Made by a program: the position numbers and the translations under genes. This document shows positions 17,733-26,700 of a stretch of DNA of 64,000 nucleotides, piece after piece. The DNA lies in the NCBI GenBank assembly GCA_947446645.1, contig CANFHA010000023.1, positions 1 through 64,000 of the forward strand. The letters are read 5' to 3'. Every line of letters starts with the position of its first letter. Position 1 is the stretch's first letter. Below the pieces are notes generated by a model. The model had not been told where the DNA came from, searched no databases, and worked only from the letters and a program-made list of their open reading frames with translations. The stretch comes from Chitinophagaceae bacterium (GTDB lineage: Bacteria; Bacteroidota; Bacteroidia; Chitinophagales; Chitinophagaceae).

Positions 17733-20700
17733 TTACTTGCCTATTACAAGATGCAATACTTTATTTTCGGTACTTGTGCGCACACTCAGCAGATAAATGC
17801 CATTTGCTATAGCATTGCCCAAGGATATTGACTCGTTGACTTTGCCGCCAACCGCTGTTATCCTGTTTTGATAGACAACCTTGCCCAGCATATCTGTAAT
17901 TTCCAGGGTTACCTCTTCATCACGAGCGGATGCAAGTGTGCCAGATGCGGTAAATGTGCCCTGGCTAGGGTTGGGGACAACCCTTATGGTACTTGCAGAG
18001 ATACTAACAGTAACCGGAGTTACGGTTGTTACGGTCTCTCCTTCGCTATTGACAACAATATGGGTGATATCAACTACGCCAGAGGCTATACCAGTAACCA
18101 TTCCATTCTCAACTGTTGCAACATCATTGTCGCTACTGCTCCAATTGCCGCTCCATTCTTCATTGATGGCAATAGAGCTGCCAGCCGATATTTTGACGGG
18201 TGCGCTAGCAGCACCTCCGTGGCCTGGTGCGCTTGGGCAAGTGCGTACAGTTACAATAGCCGTTGCTTTACAAGTGGCTGCGTTCTGGTAAGTAATAGTT
18301 GAAGTGCCCGGGGAAACACCTATGACATTTCCGCCTGCATTGATGGTGGCGACAGCTGGCGTGCTGCTTGTCCAGGATATTCCGCTCGATGCATCGGTGA
18401 GGTGGGAGAGTGCTCCAACGCATACCGAGAAGTTGCCGTTAATAGCTCCGGGAGGTGCATTTACCGTAATGTTGAACGTTCTGTAGCAACCGGTAGGCAA
18501 CGAGTAAGTAACGGTATTCAGGCCGTTAGTGATACCGGTGACGGTAGTGATAATCGAGCCCGTAGTTACTGATACGCCACCGGTGCTTGTCCATGCGCCG
18601 CCCGCTGTAAAGTCACTCATTGTTACAGACGCACCATTACAAACAGATGTAGAACCGCCTATGCCCGAAGGATTAGGATTTACAGTAACAACGACCATTG
18701 TAGATATGCCTGATACAGTATAAGATATAGTGACCGTGCCGGTATTTGTGGCTGATGCAGTTACCAGGCCAGTTGAGCCAACCGATGCGATCAAAATATT
18801 GCTGCTACGCCATGTACCGAACGGCGTTGCGTCGGTGAGCGCCGTTGTCATACCTATACAGACGCTCAGGACACCTGTAATGCCTGAACCACCCGAGGAA
18901 GTAACCGTGATCACCTGTGTTGCGGAAGCCGTTCCACAACCGTTTGTTACGGTATAGCTGATAGTGACTGTGCCGGGTGTAGAACCGGTGACGAGACCTG
19001 TTGCACTTATGGTGGCATTCGCATTGCTTGCGGACCACACACCGCCGGTAACCGCATCGGATAATATTATTTGCGAGCCGGCAGATAAGCTTGTTGGGCC
19101 CGTGATTGTGCCCGGTGTGAGCGCAGTAACAGTAACAATTGAAACAGCGGTTGCGCTGCCACAGCTATTAGTTACGGTGTAAGATATTGTCGCTGTGCCC
19201 GCGGCAACACCTGTTACAGTGCCACTGGTAGCAACGGTGGCAATAGTTGGTGCACTGCTGCTCCAGGTGCCACCGGCAGCGAGGTCAGTAAGCGCAGTTG
19301 CAGAACCTGCACAAACGGCGGCGATACCGGAGATGCTGCCCGCAACGGGCAACGGATTAACTGTGACAACTAATGATGCAGCAGCACTACCGCAGCTATT
19401 AGTGACCACATAGGATATGGTAGCCGTACCTGATGAGATACCCCTAACAACTCCGGTAGGATTCACCGTAGCAATACCGGTTGCTGCTGAGCTCCATACC
19501 CCGCCTATTGCAATGTCCGTAAGCGATGTGTTAGCACCAGCGCAAATAGTGGTGGTACCTGTGATAGTACCCGCAACCGGTAATGGATTTACTGTCATAG
19601 CAAAAGAAGCAACGGCAGTACCGCAGCTATTGGTAACTGCATAAGAAATGGTAGTTGCGCCCGAAGTGATACTGTTTACAACACCCAACGCATTTACTGT
19701 GGCAATGGCGGTAGCGGAAGAGCTCCATACGCCACCCGCAGCAATATCAGTAAGCGCAGTGGCCGAACCAGCACAAACAGTGCTGAAACCGACGATGCTG
19801 CCTGCGACAGGCAGTGCATTAACTGATACCACGAAGGAAGCAGCAGCGGTGCCGCAGCTATTTGTGACAGTATAAGATATAGTAGCTACACCAGATACGA
19901 TGCCCTTGACAACGCCCAAAGGATTTACTGTAGCGATACTAGTAGCAGTAGAGCTCCACAAGCCACCAATTGCAGCATCTGTAAGTGGCGTTGTGGCACC
20001 TGCACACACAGAGCCTGCACCGGTGATGTCACCTGCCGCAGGCGCAGGATTAACTGTAATAACTACAGAAGCAACTGCGGTGCCACAGCTGTTAGTGACT
20101 TTATAAGATATAGCAGAAGTGCCTGGCGCAATACCGGTGACTACCCCAACAGGATTCACGGTTGCAATACCCGAAGCTGAGGTACTAAATGTACCTCCTC
20201 CTGCAATATCCGTAAGTGATATTGAAGAACCATTGCAAACGGCGCCAGCCCCCGTGATTGTGCCGGCAACAGGCAGCGGATTAACCGTGATAACCAGGGT
20301 GGCTGCAGCAGTGCCGCAGCTGTTGGTAACTGTGTACGATATAGTTGCAATGCCCTGTGCGATACCAGTAACTACGCCGACTGGATTAACCGTAGCGATA
20401 GTTGATGCTGTGGAGCTCCATAGGCCACCCGTTGCCGGGTCGGTAAGCGCAGTTGTTGATGCCGCACAAACACTACCGGTGCCGCTGATGCTACCAGCAA
20501 CGGGTAATGAATGAACAGTAACCACAAGAGAAGCTGTTGCGGAGCCGCAGCTATTTGTCGTCATATAAGATATTGTTGCTGTGCCGGCTAAAATACCGGT
20601 AACAACACCTACCGGATCGACGGTAGCGATAGTTGAAGCTGATGAGGTCCAGGTACCGCCGCTAATGGCATCGGAAAGCGCTGCTGTTGAACCAGCACAA

Positions 20701-23700
20701 ACGGAACCAGCTCCAGTGATGGTGCCTGCTACAGGCAAGGGATTAACCGTAAGCACAACCGACGTAGCCGCAATGCCGCAGCTGTTTGTGACAGCATAGG
20801 ATATGGTAGCCGTGCCAGATGCAATGCCGGTGACAACACCTAAAGGATTGACAGTGGCTACGGCGCCGGCAGTGGAACTCCATACACCGCTTATTGCTGC
20901 ATCTGTAAGCGCGGTGTTTGACCCTGCGCAAACAGTAGCTGTGCCTGTAATGCTGCCAGCAACAGGCATTGAATTAACCGTTAATACTTTGGTGGTTGCA
21001 ACTGTACCACAGCCATTAGTAACAGCATAGGATATGGTGGTTGTGCCCGCTACCAAACCATCGACCAAACCAGTGGGATTGACAGTTGCAATACTGGTGG
21101 CTGTGGAACTCCATATGCCACCTCCTACCGCGTCTGTAAGCGCAACAGTTGAACCTGCACAAACCGAACCGGCCCCGGTAATGCTACCAGCGACAGGCAG
21201 TGGCGCGACTGTAACTACAAGAGAAGATACTGCAGTGCCACATGCATTTGAGACAACATAGGATATATTAGTCGTACCCGCCGCAATACCACTAACGGAA
21301 CCTGAAGCATCCACAGTAGCAATAGTTAAAGCGGTAGAACTCCATGCCCCACCTGAGGCTGGATCTGTAAGTGCAGTAGTTGAGCCTGCGCAAACTGTGC
21401 CTGTGCCTGTGATGCTGCCTGCTACAGGCATTGAATTTACTGTTACTATTACGAATGATGCCGCTGTACCGCAGACGTTTGTGATAGCGTATGATATCGT
21501 AGTGGTGCCTTGAGTGATACCTCTGACAATACCTGTTGCATTCACGGTTGCGATGGTTGTAGCAGTAGATGTCCAAATACCACCTGCAATCGCGTCTGTA
21601 AGTGCGGTGGTGGAACCAGCGCAGACTGCCCTGACTCCAGTTATGCCACCGTCGACAGGGAGTGGATTGACTGTTAATATAGCCGAAACTGCGGCAGTGC
21701 CGCAACTATTGGAGACTGTATAAGATATAGTTGTAGTACCCTGTGCAATACCTGCAACCAATCCAAAGGGATTGATTGTAGCGATGGTGGACGCTGTAGA
21801 ACTCCATATACCACCTACTACAATATCTGTAAGGGCAGTTGTAGATTCTACACAAACTGTCCTGGTTCCGGTGATGCTGCCGGGAACAGGCAGTGGATTT
21901 ACCGTTACCACTACTGAAGCTGCGGTAGTGCCACAACTATTAATGATTGTGTAAGAAATGGTAGCAGTACCCTGTGCGATACCCTTAACCAGGCCCGTAG
22001 CAGGATTTACGGTTGCAATACCTGTAGCTGCAGAACTCCATACACCACTTGCAACAACGTCTGAAAGCGAAGTTGTAGATCCTGCACAAACCACAGTATT
22101 GCCATTTATTGAACCTGCGCCACCGGCGGCAGTATTCACTGTAATAACGGCTGTAGCGCGGCAGCCTGCACCCGCCAGAGCGTAAGTAATAGCAGCCGTG
22201 CCTCCCGCAATGCCTAATACTGTGCCTGAAGTGAGGCCAACTGTGCCTACGGCAGTATTGCCGCTGCTCCATGTGCCCCCTGCGGTAGCATCGCTCAGTG
22301 TTATTGTAGCGCCCTGGCAGAAAACGGTATTGTTTGTTATTGCAGCCGGCTGAGCGACTACACTGACCGTTGCTGATGTTGCACAGCCTGAGCCAAGGGT
22401 ATACGTAATATTCGAAGTGCCCGCAGCAATGCCTGTTACCCCCCCGGTAGCGGTAACAGTGGACACAGCAGTGTTGCTGCTTGTCCACGATAAGCCACCT
22501 GCTGTAATATCTGAGAGCGCCGTTATGGAACCGATGCATACGCCCAGGTTTCCTGATATAGCTGCCGGAGTAGGTTTGATTGTTTCTGTGAAAGTTTTAT
22601 AACAGCTTGCACCCGTAGAATAAGTAATGGTTGCGGTGCCTGCGGTGAGCCCGGTAACAAGGGCTGTGGTGCTGCCAGTGGATACTACTGACGCATTTGA
22701 AGTGCAACTCCACGTGCCGCCGGCTGTGAAGTCGCTCAGGGATACGGATGACCCTAAACATACCGAGGTTGCCCCGCCTATCGATGAGGGAAGCGCATTG
22801 ACCGTAATTAAGTAACTGGTTGGGCAACTGCCGACTGTATAGCTAATTCTTGCAGTACCGGCAGTAACGCCGGTGATTACACCGGTGGAGCCTGCCACAG
22901 TGGCAACAAAAATGTTCCCGCTGCTCCAGGTACCGCCCGCTGTAGCATCTGTGAGTGCAGTAGTAGCCCCGATACATAAAGAAGGAGTGCCGCTAATAGC
23001 CGATGGGGTAGGATTGACACTAACTATTTTTGATGTGATGCAACCCACACCACCTACAGCATAGGTGATAGCCGCCGTGCCAGGCCCTGCAATACCCGAA
23101 ACGATACCGGTGGTGCTGCCCACTGTAGCTATTGATGCATTGTCGCTGCTCCAGGTTCCTCCAGGAATTGCATCTGTCAGTGCGACGGTAGCACCAGAAC
23201 AAACAAATAAAGGGCCGCTTAATGCGGGTGGTAATGCCGTTACAGAAACAGCTACCGTGGTGTAACAACCTAAACCTAATGCGTAACTGATAGTCACCAC
23301 TCCGGGGACAATGCCGGTGACGGTGCCGCTGGAAGAGCCAACGGTGGCAGTTATAGGAGAACTGCTGCTCCAAAGGCCGCCGCCGGCAACAATAGATACA
23401 TTTTCAGATGCTCCTACACATAGTGTGGGATTTGCCGAAATGGCGGGAGGGGCAGCATTAACAGTAACGAAAGCTACCACACGACAGCCCGCCGGTGTGG
23501 CATAGCTGATGACGGTAGTGCCTGTGGCGAGCCCGGTAACGAGCCCGGAAGAGCCAATGCCGGCCGCAGCAGTGCTGCTGCTCCATGCGCCGCCTGACAA
23601 TGCATCAGTAAGTTGAGTTGCAGAGCCAACGCATATTGTGAAAGTGCCGTTGATAGCCGATGGCATTGCATTCACCGTTACAACTGTGCCTGTATTACAT

Positions 23701-26700
23701 CCTGTAGGAAGTATATAAGAAACAGTTGCAGTGCCGGCGTAGACCCCTGTAACGTTGCCGAGTGCGTCAACAGATGCATTTATGGTGCTGGTCCAGGTGC
23801 CGCCAGGAGTGGTTTCGCTTAATGCGATCCCGCTGCCTACGCACATCGGTGTACTGCCTGTGATAGTGGCAGGATAGCTGTTAACTGTGACTATAGCCGT
23901 TGTGACACAGCCTGAAACTAATGTGTAACTTACTATAGCTGTGCCCGAAGAAGTGCCAGTAACAAGACCGGTAGCAGATCCAAGTATAATATTGCTGGCA
24001 GAAGTTGACCACGTACCACCGGACGAGGTGTTGTGCAAAACAACGCCTGAACCCACGCACATACTCATGGTGCCATAGATGGCTGTGGCCGGGCTTATCG
24101 TAATAACTGTTGTAGCAATGCAACCTGCGCCTGCACCCGAATAGGTTACCGTTGCCAGCCCGGTGCTTACACCTGTTACTATTCCTGTGCCCGGGTTTAT
24201 TGTTGCTATGGATGTGTTGTTGATGCTCCACGCACCGGGGCCAGACGCATCTGTTAAAGCAAACGTGCTGCCCGGACATACCGGGATGCTGCCTGTAATC
24301 GCAGAAGGCTGTGCAATAATGGTTACGGTTGTGGATGCATTGCAACCTGACCCCAACCAATATGTGATCCTTGCAGTGCCCAATGACAATGCCGTTACCG
24401 CGCCAGAAGGGTTAACTGTGGCAATGGTAGTAGCGCTACTTGACCATGATGCGCCGCCGGCAGTAGCATCGGACAGGTAGGTGATGCCGCCTACACATAT
24501 CGTTGTGTTACCGGTTATTGAAACAGGTGTCGTATTAACGTTAAAAGTACGGGTGACCAGGCAGCCCGAGCCAAGCGCATAAGTAATGGTTGCTGACCCG
24601 GCAGATAACCCTGTAACATTGCCTAATACATCGAGCGAAATGGTGGAGCTGGATGTGCTCCAGGTGCCGCCACCCACGAAGTTGCTAAGCGAGATGGTGG
24701 AGCCAACGCATACGGATGGTGCGCCGCCAATGCCTGATGGGGCCTGGTTAACGGTTACCTGGGTTGTGGCTATACAGCCTACGCCAACTGCGTATGTGAT
24801 GGTAGCTGTACCTGCCATAACGCCCGTTACTATACCATTGGAACCAACTGTGGCGTAGGATGTGCTGCCGCTTGACCATACACCAGCGCCAGCATCCGTT
24901 AATGCCGTAGCAGACCCGGCGCAAACTGTTAACACGCCTGTGATTGGTGATACAGCGGGGTTGACAGCCATAGTTACTATCCTGGAACAGCCGGTAGGTA
25001 TGGTGTAAGTAATGATAGCTGTGCCTGTGGCGACGCCGGTAACCAGTCCCAGTGAGCCGATTGAAACGGTTGCATCTGAGCTGCTCCATGTGCCACCGCC
25101 CGATGCATCGTATAAATTACAAGATCCTCCTACACATATAGTGGCTGCTCCTGTAATTGGCAGAATTGGATTTATAGTTACCGTTGTTGTTACATTGCAA
25201 CCTGCGGTTCCTGTGGAATAAGTAATAGTAGTTGTGCCTCCTGCAACGCCTGTTACAACACCTGATGTGACACCGACAATGGCGATGCCAGTAGAGCCGC
25301 TACTCCAGGTACCACCTGCAGATGCATTATTGAGTGTTACTGTTGATCCGGCACATAAAGATGTAATGCCAGTGATAGCAGTTGGTACCGCGTTGACGGT
25401 TACAATCTTTACTGCTGAGCATCCATTTCCAAGTATATAGGAAATGGCGCTTGTTCCCAGCGATAGGCCGGTAATATTGCCGGAGCCGTCTATCAAAACA
25501 TTACCGTTGCTACTACTCCAGGTTCCGCCCGGCATAGTTTCGAACAGGGTAGATTGAGAGCCCAAACAGAGGGTAGCCTGTCCCGTAATTGCTACAGGGG
25601 TAGGCAGTACAGTAACTAACGTTGTGGCTGTGCAGCCCGCAGGAGTTGTATACACTGCAGTTGTTGTGCCGGCGAGCGCACCTGTTATAATCCCAGATGA
25701 GGAACCTGCATTGGCAATAACTGCGTTAACCGTGCTCCATGTGCCTCCGGGTACCGGGTCGCTTAAAGTTATTGTTGATCCGATACAAACAGGAGCTGAA
25801 CCGGTTATGGCTGCTATCGGGTTAACAGTTACTGTATATGTCCATGCGCATCCGTCAGGTATAGTGTACGAGATAGTAGTTGTACCGACTGATACTGCAT
25901 AGACAGTTACATATAACCCTGATGTATTGGCGACAGTGCCCACCGCCGGATTTGTGCTGCTCCAGACTCCACCACCATATACATCATTCAGAATAGTGTA
26001 TCCACCAATGCAAAAGTTGGTTACACCAGCGATCTGTGAGGGTGCCACATTTACCGATACCAGCTGCGATCCCCGGCAGCCGGTGGGTACTGTGTAGTAT
26101 ATTATAGAATAGCCATCCCATATTCCGCCGGAAACCACACCGGTAAATGAGTCGACGGTGGCGTGCAATGTATTACTGCTGCTCCAGTAGCCGTCCGTCA
26201 TGTCATGGGTGAGGGTAACGGATGAGTTTTGGCAAATAGGATGTGAGCCAGTTACGATCGGTGTTTGGTTAACGGTTATCACTAAAGTGCTCATGCAGCC
26301 CAGTATCATGGAATAGGATATTGTTGTTGTGCCGGGTGATATTCCTGTTACAACGCCATCTGTATCAATAATTGCCTTTGTAGTATCACTGCTACTCCAG
26401 ATACCACCCGCCACGATATCACTTAAAACAGAGGTTGCTCCGGCGCATACTGTGTCAGGTCCTAAAATTGGACCAGGGTGCTGCACGACAATAACATTTG
26501 TGGTGCTGACTGCGATACATCCTGACCCAGGAGCCGTTGTGGTGATCGTGTAAACTCCGCTCTGTGCTGTCGTTACACTATTCAAAGCCGGATTTGCTAG
26601 TGTGGATGAATATGCCGCAGGCCCGTTCCATAAATAACCGGTTGGTACTGCACTTCCTGTAATAATTGAAGATGGGTGCATTGTGCCGCCCTCGCATATC

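Noticed and set aside
19106-22110. Possible CRISPR or satellite DNA
   Set aside because: The 231-bp units are in frame, code for complete Ig-like units and have no spacer structure.
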